The position numbers were made by a program, and so were the translations under genes. From the NCBI GenBank assembly GCA_037447655.1, contig JBBHKE010001722.1, positions 1 to 64,000 on the forward strand: a stretch of DNA of 64,000 bases. The letters are read 5' to 3'. Source of the DNA: Zygnema cylindricum (Eukaryota > Streptophyta > Zygnematophyceae > Zygnematales > Zygnemataceae). Numbering within the stretch: the first letter of the stretch is position 1; every line of letters begins with the position of its first letter. The notes under the pieces are model-generated. The model was not told the DNA's origin, did not search any database, and saw only the letters and a list, made by a program, of their open reading frames with translations. Below, in pieces: positions 46,258 to 59,600 of this stretch.

Positions 46258-47258
46258 TGTTCAAATTAAAACACTTTCTTATGTATTTTCTAGGTTTTTT
46301 AAATAATCTAAGATGAGGAAGGAAAATGCAGAGGCAGCCTAGTTCTAACTTCTTTCTCTAGCCCCCATTCTTGTCGTAGTCATTAGAGGCTAAAAAAAGA
46401 AGCTAGAGCCATGGCTGCCTATGCTTCTCATAGAGTCAAAAGGCAGTCCTTTGTTAAACTTACCAAAAAGATTAACAGACCCATGATTTGATCCTGGTAC
46501 CTACCGTTTGTCCAAATAGCCCAGTATTATTACCACGTAGCCTAGCACTTGTATCGAAGTATATAGGGTACGATAGCTACTTAAAGATGTGCAAATAGGA
46601 AAATTCATTTAACTAACGAACGGACCACAGTCACATAGACACAGTTAGACACAATCACATCGAAAAGTAGTGCTTGTATTTTAACGGCTATAAATTAAGG
46701 CGGATATCAATTAGACGGCGGAGAAAGAAGCCAACATCGCGGAATGAACATTTTGGCGGTTTGCGATCATTGCCACACCGAGTGACACGTGGCAACCTGA
46801 CATTGGATGGCGACATCTCCGGGACATACCATGACGAACTTGGACATCGTAAGCGTCGTCCCCTTGGCCATGTTGTACAATGGCTGTACAGAAAGTACTC
46901 CGGGCTAAGTACCTTTCTGTACTGTACACTTAATTGATTGGCTTTGTACGTTAATAGTAGAGGGTTAAAGGAGGGGATCAAGACTTAGAAAATATAGGTA
47001 ATAGCCTCTCTCTTAGAGCGCTTCTGTATAAAAAGGTTATCTTTGACCATTGATAATTTACTGCTCAGGGGAGCAAATTCAAGGATTCTTTTTATGGCAG
47101 ACTCAAGGGAGTCAGCTCTACCAAAGGGTTTAGTTTGGTTAGTCTATATTCTGTTAAAGTGTCAGCAATACTCATACAAAGATGAAGGAATTGAGGTTAT
47201 CTTAGAGGCTTCTAATAAGCTCCCTACTCTGAGTACTAATGGAGGTCTCGGAGTTGCA
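46258..47258 (+). repeat. A-family solo LTR inside the 3' repeat of C
   Basis: It starts tgttcaaattaaaacac and ends ggaggtctcggagttgca, aligning with A-family LTRs over its length (agtattttctagg, gagccatggctgcc, gatttgatcctggtacctacc, gggagcaaattca). Flanks aaccg and aaaca agree at three of five positions, so the target duplication is eroded. More diverged than the LTRs of A and A', so older. Confidence 0.83.
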
Positions 47259-47313
47259 AAACATACATGTTTATTTTTCCTGTAATTTAAGCCGACGACA
47301 AAATTTACCGTTC

Positions 47314-47499
47314 GCGTCCGTACTTAAGATTTTACCGTAACTACAACTTTACCGTATCTGCATCTCCGAAATTTCTTGCGTCTACGAATTCGATTGTTTT
47401 GCATGAGTAAGGCGTCCGTACCTAAGATTTTACCGTAACTACAACTTTACCGTATCTGCATCTCCGGAATTTCTTGCGTCTACGAATTCGATTGTTTTG
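47314..47499 (+). repeat. 98-bp tandem duplication in A2
   Basis: Two copies starting gcgtccgtac(t/c)taag and ending at cgattgttttg, nearly identical. The 5' repeat of C has only one diverged equivalent. Confidence 0.85.
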
Positions 47500-48510
47500 T
47501 ACAGACGAGTCGACTGTCAGTTCAGACAATGCGACGCGATTAGACAAAGTTAAGTCGTGAACCATTTGGAGGTTCACGCATTCACATGTAGATAGGAAGG
47601 GTTTTTATTCGTAGGTTATAGATTCAGTAACGTAGGGCATGGGATTCTGCCCGCCTATTGGCTGAATCCGAACTAGACACAATATTTACATAGCACGTTG
47701 CAATCCTATTCGTTTGTTTTCGCTAGTCGTAGACGCTGGTACTTAGTAGATTTTAGATTATTTTCGCACACAATTTTCAAATTGCATGAATTTTCAGTAT
47801 TAAAGATTATATGTAGCCATTCTTTTGTTTGTAAAATTGTCCGGACAGCTTATAAGCGATTTTCTTCCTTAGCGTGAAGCGTCAGGATCTATTACAGTAT
47901 CAATCTTTTGTAAAGCCTTACTTATTAATCTATACGGCTTCGGCCAAGACCTGCATGGTTTCGCTTCAACTCTTTTCCTCCGTTTGAGTGGATTTCGATT
48001 GCGGCTTTATAACACGATTTTCTTTTCCCAACTATGGTTGAACTTTAATTGGTGTGGAAGTTGCATGTTGGTTGTATCATTTTGTTGTTTTTATTTCTTG
48101 TGATTGTGTATTTATTTCTATTTAGCGTATGCGCATCTTTTGAGTTTGGTTATCTCAAACCTCATAAGTGTTTTGCATATTATCATTTTCAGTTTTTGTT
48201 TTCCGTCTCGGTTGTTTCTATTTTGATTTATTCTCTTTAAGTCTAAATTCAGATTGTCTTCGATAGGATAACTCCTACAAGGAATAAAATAGACCGTGGG
48301 GCCTAGTGGCCATCCATTGGCTTTGTACCATAACCAGCTAAGTTGTCACCCTTTTTTTTTTCTTCCACCTTGTTTGTTGTTGTATTTATTCATTTACATT
48401 TTTGATGTTATATTTTAGTCACGATGTTTTGTTATTATTTAAGTTTAAGTGGTGCACAACTGATGATATTGTATGCATCTTCACGTTAGTTGACACATGA
48501 ACTACAAGTT

Positions 48511-50640
48511 ACACTCGGTCGCACTTACAATGATGTGTTCCATGGACTCAGTTCAATACTTTCATAGGAGACTCCAAAAACGAGCTCCATGGCCTCAATT
48601 CGTCAAGTTCACACCCAATTTCTGTAGCGTCGCCGCAACTGGCGTTCCATCAAGTCCTAAGGCCGTTCTTGGGCCCTATCACGCTATGGTACGGCTTTCT
48701 ACCGTTGTCGATGTCAAGTCCGTTGTCGCTGTCAAGTTCATTGCAATTATTGCAGTTCCAACCTGGGCGGCATAGAAAACGCGAGCCGCGAAAAGAAACA
48801 ACCGCGAGAAGAAGTCAGCGTTCACATTAAAACTTTTGTCGATCATTTCGTGAACCGATAGAACAAATAACTATTCATCAATTCGCTTGAACAAAAAAAC
48901 GTTTGTGCATCCATCCGCTTAATCTTGACAACTCGTTACAAACGTGTTTCGTTGCTTATCTCAATGTGTGCATACCAACTCTTTAGATTACATGTGCGCA
49001 TTTAGGTGTGCAAAGTTCTACCGGTGTGCCAAAATAAAAAAGTACAAGCAAACACGAACTTAAGTATGTGTTAAATAACTTAACATAAACAAATAGTTAA
49101 TCTTTCTTTTTTTTGAATTCTAAATAAGATGGTTCAACTACAGCTAAATTAAACCGATCGGCATAAGGAGTTGAATAATGGTAAATAACACGAAAATTAA
49201 TTCCCATTTAAAAAAACCTTTCCTCTAATGATGATTATTGGAGTAGGTTTCATAAAACAATCATTCGCAGCATCTTCAATAAGCCTAATTTAATATAATT
49301 TCCTTAAAAGATTATAATACAATAGCAGTCAACTTTGAGAGATAATCTTCAATACTCTTTTTACGCATAAATTGAATTAATGATTTTGTAACGGATAAGT
49401 GGCATGATGTCCACAACAACAGTGAATAATTAGTAGAATCAATGTTTTTTTCGTCGCTGATAACATCCTTTCTTTTTGCACACGTGTCTTTTTATTAACC
49501 CAAAAACTGCGATGAAAAGGTAAGGATATTTCCCTTCGACTGGTAGTGTCCAAACGGGGGTTAAACACTTGTGCACGAAGAAACAAAGATTGACGCATCA
49601 AAAATGCCATTGACACTTATTGATTCACGATATTGTTTTTTTATATTTTTACCCCTTGTCATGATCATTATGCAAATCACGTGGGCAAACAACCAAAAAT
49701 CATGTGAGATTTTTTGGATAAACTTTAGACGTTGCCCCTTTTTTTTCCTTGTGTACTCGAACGGATCACCAACGCGAGGTTTTGATCAGGCTTCTTGTTG
49801 TTATTGATATTACTATTATTAAACATGAAGAAGGGAAACCCAAAGGTTTTGTATCTAACAAATACTACAATAAAACATATACAACTGTTCATCGAACCAA
49901 TAAATTAGCCTCAATGGACAATAAGAACGACAACCACAACAACAACAAAAAACGATACCAAAAATTAAACCAAGAAAACTTTGTATTTGTAAGTGTAGAT
50001 TCCCAAAGTTCTACGGAGTAAATGGTCTTTCTCTCTTAATTTTTTGTTGATTATCGACCAGCTACACATTTGAGTTTCACACAAGAAATTGGTAATTTGT
50101 TATTCAATCCTAAACAAAAAATGCACCAACAACCATTGAAGCAAAATAATCAAAACACAAGAACACAACTTTTCCAACAAACATAAATGCCTGCTGATTT
50201 TCCAAGCCATTTTTAGCATTTAGCGCCCTTCAAAGTTTTGGTAGGTCTCTCTCTTGCTCTCTCACCCCCCTCAGACAGTCTTCCTTCCACTATCTCCACA
50301 CAACCCCCTCCTCTCCCCTCTATCCTGCCCCTCTTCCTCCACCACCTCCTTCTCCTCCACTGTTTTTAGGTAGTCCAAATGACACTAGAGACATCATTTT
50401 TTTAGGTGGTGTTACAACTCTTTCCAAATCGTTTCACCGGAACAAAAAAAATATAAATATTAATTGTAATGCTATTTAGTCTTCAAAGGTGCAAACAAAC
50501 TAGGACCGGATTAGTATTATGAACTCAAATAGCACATTTCCAAAAGGATGGTGGCTAGCCCATCTCGACCAAAAAACCTTCATTTCTTTGATATTAAGTA
50601 ACAACAAACATTACCAAATGATTTTTTTATTCGCAAGTTT
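48511..50640. other. Intergenic DNA, right flank of C, no gene supported
   Basis: The first 280 bases are less AT-rich and contain a short open frame (48497-48775) without known motif. The rest is AT-rich, with a CT-rich stretch near 50240-50360 that may belong to the 3' flank of the minus-strand gene ending at 50653. Confidence 0.45.
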
Positions 50641-50652
50641 TGAGGTGTTCTC

Positions 50653-50867
50653 CTATTGACCGCCGGAATGCTTTCCAACTCCTGGAGGATGTTTTCCGAC
50701 TCCAGGAGTATGTTTTCCAACTCCAGGAGGATGTTTTCCAACTCCAGGAGGATGTTTTCCAACTCCAGGAGGATGTTTTCCAACTCCAGGAGGATGTTTT
50801 CCAGCTCCGGGAGGATGTTTTCCGACACCCGGAGGGTGTTTCCCAACGCCTGGAGGATGTCGCCCTC
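50653..50867 (-). CDS. Terminal exon with seven-residue GVGKHPP repeats
   Basis: A splice acceptor (tttctacag before 50867) opens a frame of about nine repeats, HPPGVGK with variants (PPGAG, TPGVG), ending KHSGGQ and TAG at 50655-50653. The repeat is regular in period (21 nt) and keeps frame. Pro/Gly/His-rich repeats suggest a cell-wall or extracellular tail. It could instead be a non-coding minisatellite. Confidence 0.45.
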
Positions 50868-53549
50868 CTGTAGAAAATTGTGAATAATGTTGAATAAATG
50901 AGTCATTTAAGAAATACAAAGCGTTCAAAAGATGGCATTCAAAAAGATAAAAAATAAAATACTTGGAGAAATAATTACCGCCATCTTTCCAAGGTAAAAT
51001 GACCTGTAAAATGCCTTCTTCTTTACCAAAAAGAATGAATGTACTGAACAAGCTTGTGAATGAAATGCAGTTTCTCGAATGATGATTTGCACCAATTTAT
51101 TTAATCAAAATGCCCAACTAGAAAGGCAAATTGCACAAAGAGAATGTAACCATTTCAAAAAGAATTAATTCTGTAGGATCATACATAATAGACAGACCAA
51201 CGGTATCCCAATAATACACTTTTTGCAAAAAGGATCGTATGTCTTTATTTTAATGAAGAATTGGAACTTGGTCTAAGTGCCTATTAGACATGGCCGTATT
51301 CGTTTTATTGGCAAATACACATTGCGTATAATTGGCACCGTAAAATCGTATTCAGCTTAGATTTGAAACACAACCAAAAACAAACCCACACGATGTATGC
51401 CGAGAAACACGTGGGCCGGAGGAATTGTGTACACTCCCCTCCTGATTAGTATGGATCATCATAAGTATGGACCATGTCTAATTTTAGACATGGATTTTTG
51501 GCACCCAGCTAACAAATTTTACGGATTACCATAATTGTTAACCTAAGGTGGCCAAGAGCACCTAGATCGGCACATAATTTTTGTGCGCAATGTAGCATAG
51601 ACCATATATTGTCATTCACAATACAGGATCATCTAAAATTGTTTAATTACGGTGATAGAACAGTGAACCTAAAAGGGACGTCTTGACACTAGAGTTATAA
51701 GTAAATGATCCGAAAAATCTTTTTCAGTATGAAAATCTGTCCGTGGTGTGCCTTTGAATAGCTTCCTCAAGATTGACAAGAAAAGTCTGAAATCTTGTGG
51801 CATGGTAGAAGACACACAAAAGTATCGATTGCAGACTTTCGAACTGCCTAAACTAATATGTGGACAAAGAATTTGATTGCGTAAAAAAATGATATTTTGG
51901 CAAGTTCAAAATATACGAAATTGTGATCCGACGCAAAATAAAAACAACTGATAATTATTGAGAAATTCAATGGAGCTTCAAAGTCTAAACTAAAAAAACA
52001 AGAACAATTTTGGCATATTTGTAATACTGGATTTGTTTTAGTGTGTGATGAGGTGGAAATCAAGCCCGATTTTTTTTTTCCTCACTTGCAGAAGTGAAAC
52101 GTCATTTTGCGTGAAACATTTAACCTTTTTTTAGTACCGCTTGGGGAACTCATGATAACACTTGAATTTGCAACCGTCAAAGTATATAATTTCGCATGTA
52201 ACGACAAAGATTGTGGCTGTCCTAGACAAAAAGTTGGACAGCTACGAGTTCTTGAGTCAACGTTACGCCACAAATTCTAACTACCAAACCGTAAACGACA
52301 AGTTCTGTATTTTAGAGTGCTGAGTACTGGATTGACGTACGAGAAGTATCATTTTTTGGACTTTAGTGGTACAGAACTTAGAAGTTATTTGAAATGGCGC
52401 GTCGAATATTTTGGCCTTTTCAGTCGGATGGGTCAGTTTCCAACCCTAGGGTTAATAGTGAGAATTCGTTGGCCTACGAACTAGTTTGACATGTAAAATA
52501 TACTTGTTGATTCATCTCCAAACATATTTCTCACCAATGGATGTGGTGGTATTTTTTCTTTTAACATACTGACAAAAACGTCCACAAAAAAATACAAAAA
52601 TAAGACAAAATTATCATTCTTTAAATATTGTACAGAGACGACCTATAATATTTCCAAACCAATTTCCTGAGTAGCTAAAAACTTAGTATATACATATAAA
52701 AATTACATATAAAATATATTCATTATATATGTCGGATATATAAATATACATCTATACACATACGTATATTAAAACATGTACTCAACAATCTGCTAGTCTT
52801 AGAAGATCATGACCTCCAAGGGAGCTTTAAACAAGAAAAAGTAAACACACAACTTATCGTCAAGTTCAACAGAAATCCTGATTTTGGCTGATGATTTTTT
52901 CTTAATCATCAACTGTGCATCTTTAGGGGTTCATCTGAGTGAAAAATTAACATTAACATTTATTTTTCTCTTTACCACTATTTTTGTGTATCATTAAGGT
53001 TTTGTTTTTGAAAGCACTCACTCAATTTCCTGGGCGGTGGGGCTGATACTGAAACCCAAAAACCAAACACATCAAATAATCGATACATAAAGTGAGTTAA
53101 AATGGAAACATCGGAAAGCATCTTGATTCAAATCGAGAGACGTCAAATACAAAATCAAATTTTAAAATAAATTTCATCTCTACCACAACTTATTCTTTAC
53201 TATGGTTTTGAACTAGCAACAAACGATCTTGGAAAAAAAACTGATACTTAGGCGTTCTAACTCTCACATGGGAAACGATAGAAACGAGCAGAAAACAAGT
53301 CAAAATCAAAAGACCAACACGGCTCATTCTGATGACGTTTATTACTAGCTTAGCTACAAAATAAAAAGCCACTCTGTTCCCAACAAAAAACATCTATGAT
53401 TTTACATTAATTAACATAACTCACCTATTTTGTTACTGTTTTTGAATGCTTATCACAAATAACAATAGCAGAGCCCGGAGTTATTCATCAAAATGGGTTT
53501 TCTAACACATACATTTTGTGTCTAAAAACTGTTTCATTGTAGAAAAAAG

Positions 53550-53611
<62 letters not shown>

Positions 53612-56600
53612 CTTTGAAATTATATTTTAAACATTGATTCTTTTTCAAACAACTTAATTTCATTAAAAAATGCTACTTTAAGCTAGAGGTACCATAAGTT
53701 TGTATTTGTGGTAGTTTGTTAAAAATAGGTTTATTGTTAAACTTTCAATTTCATGCAAAGATTATACCCATTGAAAGAACACGCATGTTTAATCAGTTCA
53801 CATGCAATTAACAACAAGAAAATTTATAATCTTTTATTATTTTCTCTATTTTCAGAATTGAGTGATCTACACAAAGTATAGACAGAAGTGCGAGCAAACC
53901 TGGAAGAGGTGTCGGAGAGACCGGAGGAGGACGCACTGGAGGCAAAGGAGGGGGCTGGACCACTGGAATGGAAGGATTTAGCCAAAAGCAAGGAGGAGGA
54001 ATATTTAGGACCAACTCTGAGTTCTTATTTAACATTTTGTTCTTTCCAAAAGTTTAGGTTTAACATTATTTCTCTTCTATGAGTTTTTGTATCAACAAAA
54101 TCTCTAATTCCAAACGATCCGCTTCTTATGCATTCACCAATATTGAAGTTCCAACCAACTCTGAGACATGTCTTTATTATTCTGCTATAAAAACAATTGA
54201 CTTGTACGAATCCACACCTGAATGGCCCAAAAGCAGCCTGTAATTCTAAATTAAAAATTTACAACTGGAGTTCCAAAAACAACATCAAACTATCTTTGTT
54301 TCAGTCCTCATGTTCACTAATAAGTTTTTAAACATATTCAATTTAAATTAGGATCAAATATTTCATTCATATTTTTAAACTTTTACAAGTGTGATTTGCC
54401 ATTTAAGTGGATACACATAACAAATTCAATAAAACAAAATTGTGGCTTATAAATCCTTGTGCAATTATCATAATTAGAACTTTATTGGCCACAAATTACT
54501 GTCGTGCACAATACCACTATGAATATTTTATTGAGCATAAATGGTTACGTAAAAAAAAAAATTCAAAAAAGGGAGATCATTATGGAGAAGACATTTGTTA
54601 TTGGTGCATATCTTGTCAAAAGAGGTCATACATTTGCAAATGAACTTGCTATCCTGATTCGTGTATCCTTCATTGCATGCACATGATGTCCCGTTTGTGC
54701 CATTGGAACAAATACCACCTCCCCCACAAGGGCCTCCTAGTTGGGTTGCGTCGCAAAACGCGTCACACTCGCTTTTACTTCGTTGATCACTTGATGCACA
54801 CCCGGTTGGGAGGTTTGGGCCGAATAGGCAATTGGTGGATAAGCCGTCACATTCTAGGCGCCCGTTGACTCTGGCAACCGGTCCGGTGATGTAGTTGTGA
54901 TCAATGAAACTGCAAATACGGTTTGCCATCGTAAAAGAAAATTACGCGACAAGCCATCAATATCCATTATAACACGTCTAAAAAAATAAACATGTTTAGA
55001 AGGCATCAAGCTTGATTCATGTAAAGAAGACAAACAAAAGGTGCGGACAACAAACCTTTACGTAATTTTATTTTTTGTTTTGCTTATTAAAATATATTTC
55101 TACACATGAATTACTCATTTTTTATTTTTAGCGATCATTACTTTGATTATAATAATTGTTTATTATTATTATGAGTAGTTTTGTCATGAATCATTTTTTA
55201 TTATTTATTTTTATTGTTAGTTGGCATTATAGAGATTATTATTGATTAATTCTAATAATTACTGTTCTTACCTAGTCTATGTATTGAGTATAAAATATTA
55301 TTATTATTTTTAACTCTAAATATATTTCTTAATTGTTGCGTTCAGTGACTATTATTATTATAATAGCAATTATACATATTATTATTTATTCATTTCTATT
55401 TTTACTATTATATATATAGCTATCATTAATTATTATTGAATATAAGCTACAGGTGTCATAAATTAATTTTATTGTTTGTCCGCAGATAAAATTACTATTA
55501 CTATTATTACAGATTATTATTATTGAAATTTACTATTACAGATTATTTTTATTTGTTTGGATTACTAACAAACGTTAGTCGTTATTGTTATAATTTATAT
55601 TTTTTTTAAATAAACATGAGTATTAAATATTATTATTTTACAAGCATTTATTATTAATAAGTATTTATTAATAATTATTATGATCGTTAGCATATATTTT
55701 ATCAAAAAGTACTAATTTTTTTTAGTAATTGCTATTTTTAATGATTAATATATTTTAAATATTTTTAGTAATTGCTATTTTTAGTGATTAATATTTTTTG
55801 TGATCTTCATTCTTAGGTTCTCGTTATTTCTCTGTTAAAATTTTATCAGTAGTGACAAGTTTATCAGTAGTGTCACGTGTCTTACAAGAGTTGCAGGGAT
55901 GTGATTTGACCAATGGACGATGGAATGCTTCCAGTCAACTGGTTGTAAGATAGACTTCTGTGGCGTAGAACATTCACAAACCCCCAACACTCCCAAAAGT
56001 CTCCTATTTAGCCGGGCTAGCTTTTAAGCTCGCATGAGTGATACAAAAAAAACCCTAAAAACCCTTTGAAAAAATCATCATAAAAACTCTTTCCCTTCAC
56101 CTTTTTCCTCTTCCTTCCTCTACCCTGTAGGAGCACGCTATAGCCTTTCATCTCAACCGGCCGGACTGATTCCTATTGTTGTTGAAATTATTTTTTCTTT
56201 TTTTCTTATTGTCGTTATATCATTATATGTTTTTGGAATTGATTTTTGTCATTAATAATATAATTTACATATACGCTAATTATTTTAACAGTTTTTATTA
56301 TTCTTTGTTTGTTTTCTAATTATTGAATTTTTTCATTACTTTTCTTGTTATATATTATGTTTATTATTTTTGATTACCATTATCAACAGTTGTCATTATT
56401 TTTAATCCTATCATGAATTATATTTCAATAAATTTTAATCACTGTTAATTACTACTACAATCATTATTACTGTATATTAGGATCACAATTATTATTATCA
56501 GTTTTATTATTATTATTATTATCATTAACTGTTGTTATCATTGATTTAAACTAACTCCAACTATGATTATTATTCACTAATATATCTATGAACCATAAAA

Positions 56601-59600
56601 CATTATTATCACATTTAACTATTGTTTTTTATTTTAGTAATTTCCATAATCATCAGTTTATAAAGCTATAAGTTAATATGATTATTCATCATTAATCCAA
56701 ACAGTTGTTATAAACAACATTTATTATTATACGTAATTATTTTATTGATCTTTTAAAACACTGGCCAAACAATTATTACTTTAGATTTTTATTAGCATTA
56801 TTAGCTAGAGTTATACTAATAAGTACTAATACCACTAACAATTTATTAGATATATTATTAAATGTAATTATATGATTAAATATATATAATGTTGTTTATT
56901 AATAGTACCAATTACGATGATTTTGTTAATATATATTTCTTTTATTATGTACAATTTATTATTTGTTATTAAATATTTATTACTTCTTTTCATTTTGTTT
57001 TTTTAAACTGTTTTAATTATTTATCAAATATGTCTAAACATTTATTACATATTATTAATTGTTTCGATAAATTATAAATTATTTGCCATATAATATTTTT
57101 TTGTTTTTGTAATACCAATCATTTCTTATACAATAAATTATACATATCATATTCTATCACTTATCTATCACATTATAAGAATTTTTCAATTTGTATTAGG
57201 AATTCTACATTGAATATTATTTATTGTACTTAATTCATTTTTTATTATTTACTATTTAATATATCATGTTTGTTTACTGTTTACTGTCTACTATTTACTG
57301 TTTTCTTCTTACTGTTTACTACTTACTAAAAACTAAATACTATTTACCATTTACTTTTCCAATTTACGATTTACTTTTCCTATTAAACATTTACTTTTCC
57401 TATTTGCTATTTATTGTTTACTGGTTACTATAAACTATTTACAATTTATTATTTTCCTTTTTATTATTCTTTATTTATTAATTATTCAATAATTATGTAT
57501 CATTTAGTAGAATTTATTTTGATTATTTTTTATTGTTTCGAATACTTATTGTTATTGAGTGTTATTACTACATATTTCTTGTTTTTATTCTAACCATCTA
57601 TTCTCAATAACATATAATGATAATATAATATTATTTAATGTTAATTAATATTATGATTACTTTCTGATATATATTGACTATTTATGATTATTATCAATTG
57701 CTATGAATCTATATTAGTATTCATCATTGTTTCTAATAAAAAATAGTTATTATTGTTTTTTTTTTATTACTGATTAAAATTACTTATTACGATTTTTATT
57801 TATATTTTAATGCTTTATTAAATAATAAATACTATTCATAACAAATATTTTTATAATCATCTATATTGATTTATGACTAATTAATGATATTGATAGCTCT
57901 TACTAATAATTGCAATTGTTAAATGTTACAATGAATAAATATTGTTAAATGATACTATATATTGTTATTTTTACTTACTACAATTGAGTGCAAATTTAAC
58001 TTGTTACTATTCATTATTATTATGATATGTTATTATTTAGCTTAATCTCTCCCCTCTCTCCCTCTCTCCCTCTCTCTCCCCCCCTCTCCCTCCCTCTCCT
58101 TTCCTCTCCCTAATTTTTATTTCCCTCCCTCTCCCTCCTTTTTCTCTCTCTCCCTCTCCCTTCTTTCCTCCATCTCCCTTCCCTCCACCTCTTTCCCTTC
58201 CTCCCTCCCTATGTTCCTCCCTTCCCCTCCCCCTCCCCCTCCACCTCGCCCTCGCCCTCGCCCTCGCCCTCGCCCTCGCCCTCGCCCTCGCCCTCGCCCT
58301 CGCCCTCGCCCTCGCCCTCGCCCTCTCCCTCTCCCTCTCCCTCTCCCCCTCCCTCTCCCTCTCCCTCTCCCTCTCCCTCTTTCTCTCTCTCTCCCTCTCA
58401 TCTCCATCTCACACTCCGCCTCCACCTCCCCTCCCTTTCTCCCTCTCTCTCACCCTTCCTTCCCTCTCTCCGACCTCCTCCACCCCTTTCTCCCTCCCCT
58501 ACCCCCTCCTCATCCCCCACTCCCCCTCACCCTCCCCCACGCCCTCGCCTCTCCTTGCCACTCTCACTCCCTCTCTCCCACCCCATTCCCTTTTTCCCTC
58601 ATCTTCCCTTACCCACTCCCCCTCCCACACCCCCTCCCCCTCCCCCTCTCCCTCTCCCTCTCCCTCTCCCTTTCCCTCGTCGTCTCCCTCTCTCTCTGTT
58701 TCTCTATTGGCCTCTCGCCATCCCCCCTCCCTCCCCCTATCCTTCTCTCCCGTAAATAATTATTATTAGCGTTATTATTATTGTTATCAATTAATGTTAC
58801 TGATAAATATTAGTTTTTTTTGTTAAGACTTGTTATTTCATAAGTATAAATATTAAATATAATCGTTAACTTTTCACTTTTTTAATTTACCATTATTACT
58901 TTTCGATCATTATTAGCCTCATTGACATAATTAATTGTTATATAAATATTACAATGTGTAGTTATTATTGGTAATTATTGTTATATATGGTTTAAACAAT
59001 AATATATATATATATTTACGTACATATATGTCTGTAAGTTATTCTTGTGTCAAATAGTAACACATTTTTTTAGTAATTAATGTTTTTAATAATATTATTT
59101 TTTGTAATTTTTTTTTCTTAGTACTCATTACATATTTATTAAAAGTTTATCATCAGTATCACGTGTCTTACAAGTATTGGAGGGATGTGAGTTGACCGAT
59201 GGACGATGGAATGATTCCACTCAACTGGTTGTTAGGTAGATCTCTGTGGCATCGAACATTCACAACCCACCAACACCCACCCCCCCAAACGGTCTTGTAA
59301 TTAGCCAAGCTAGCTTTCAAACACCCAATGGGACCCCTATAATAAACCCTCAAACCACACTTGAAAAAATTACTTTAAGATGGTCCTTCCTCCAAACCCT
59401 CAAACCCCCTTTGAAAAAATTACTTTAAGATGTTCCTTCCTCCACCATTTTCTCCCACCCTCTCTGTATGCTCTAGAAGCACGCTACCTCAGCAAGCCGG
59501 AATGGTTATTTTGGTTACTACAATCATGACCATTATTCTTTTTATTGCCATTACATCAATAGATTTTATTGATGTTTGGTTTTTACAGTACTAATATCAT

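Larger units (their letters stand above)
17092..48506 (+). mobile_element. Element C: Ty3-like retrotransposon with DNA methyltransferase and PHD finger, carrying nested insertions
   Basis: The ends begin tgtcat and finish actaca, flanked by the 4-bp duplication agtt (17088-17091 and 48507-48510). The C-family solo LTR at 15205 also has a 4-bp duplication. Coding order is gag (CCHC knuckles), aspartic protease, cytosine-5 DNA methyltransferase, reverse transcriptase, integrase, PHD finger, then a polypurine tract. The span of 31.4 kb is inflated by element B with its two inserts (21064-40076), a solo LTR (41459-42294) and an A-family solo LTR (46258-47258); without them it is about 10.5 kb. 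All genes are decayed. The RT palm and RNase H are missing. The terminal repeats are split (A at the left; B, A, B at the right). Confidence 0.84.
46027..48506 (+). repeat. 3' terminal repeat (A2-B2) of element C, split by an A-family solo LTR
   Basis: A2 (46027-48327) starts tgtcatcctgtatcttgtcgg and B2 (48328-48506) ends acatgaactaca next to the agtt duplication. B2 lacks about 14 bases at its start compared with B1. The A2 part is enlarged by the LTR at 46258-47258 and by a 98-bp tandem duplication. Confidence 0.83.
50868..53899 (-). other. Probable intron sequence between the repeat exon and the Pro-rich exon
   Basis: AT-rich with few long frames. Contains the hydrophobic frame at 53327 and an (AT)n run. 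A short segment near 53001-53027 has acceptor and donor dinucleotides (ttttgggtttcag and gtgagtgc on the minus strand) and could be a small exon, but its frame gives a stop in the simplest join. Confidence 0.35.

Noticed and set aside
58117-58759. Long frames encoding Arg-Gly (minus) and Pro-Arg (plus) repeats
   Set aside because: Both are translations of the CCCTCG/CTCCCT hexamer. Any frame of a stop-free hexamer stays open, and there is no start context or non-repeat flank.
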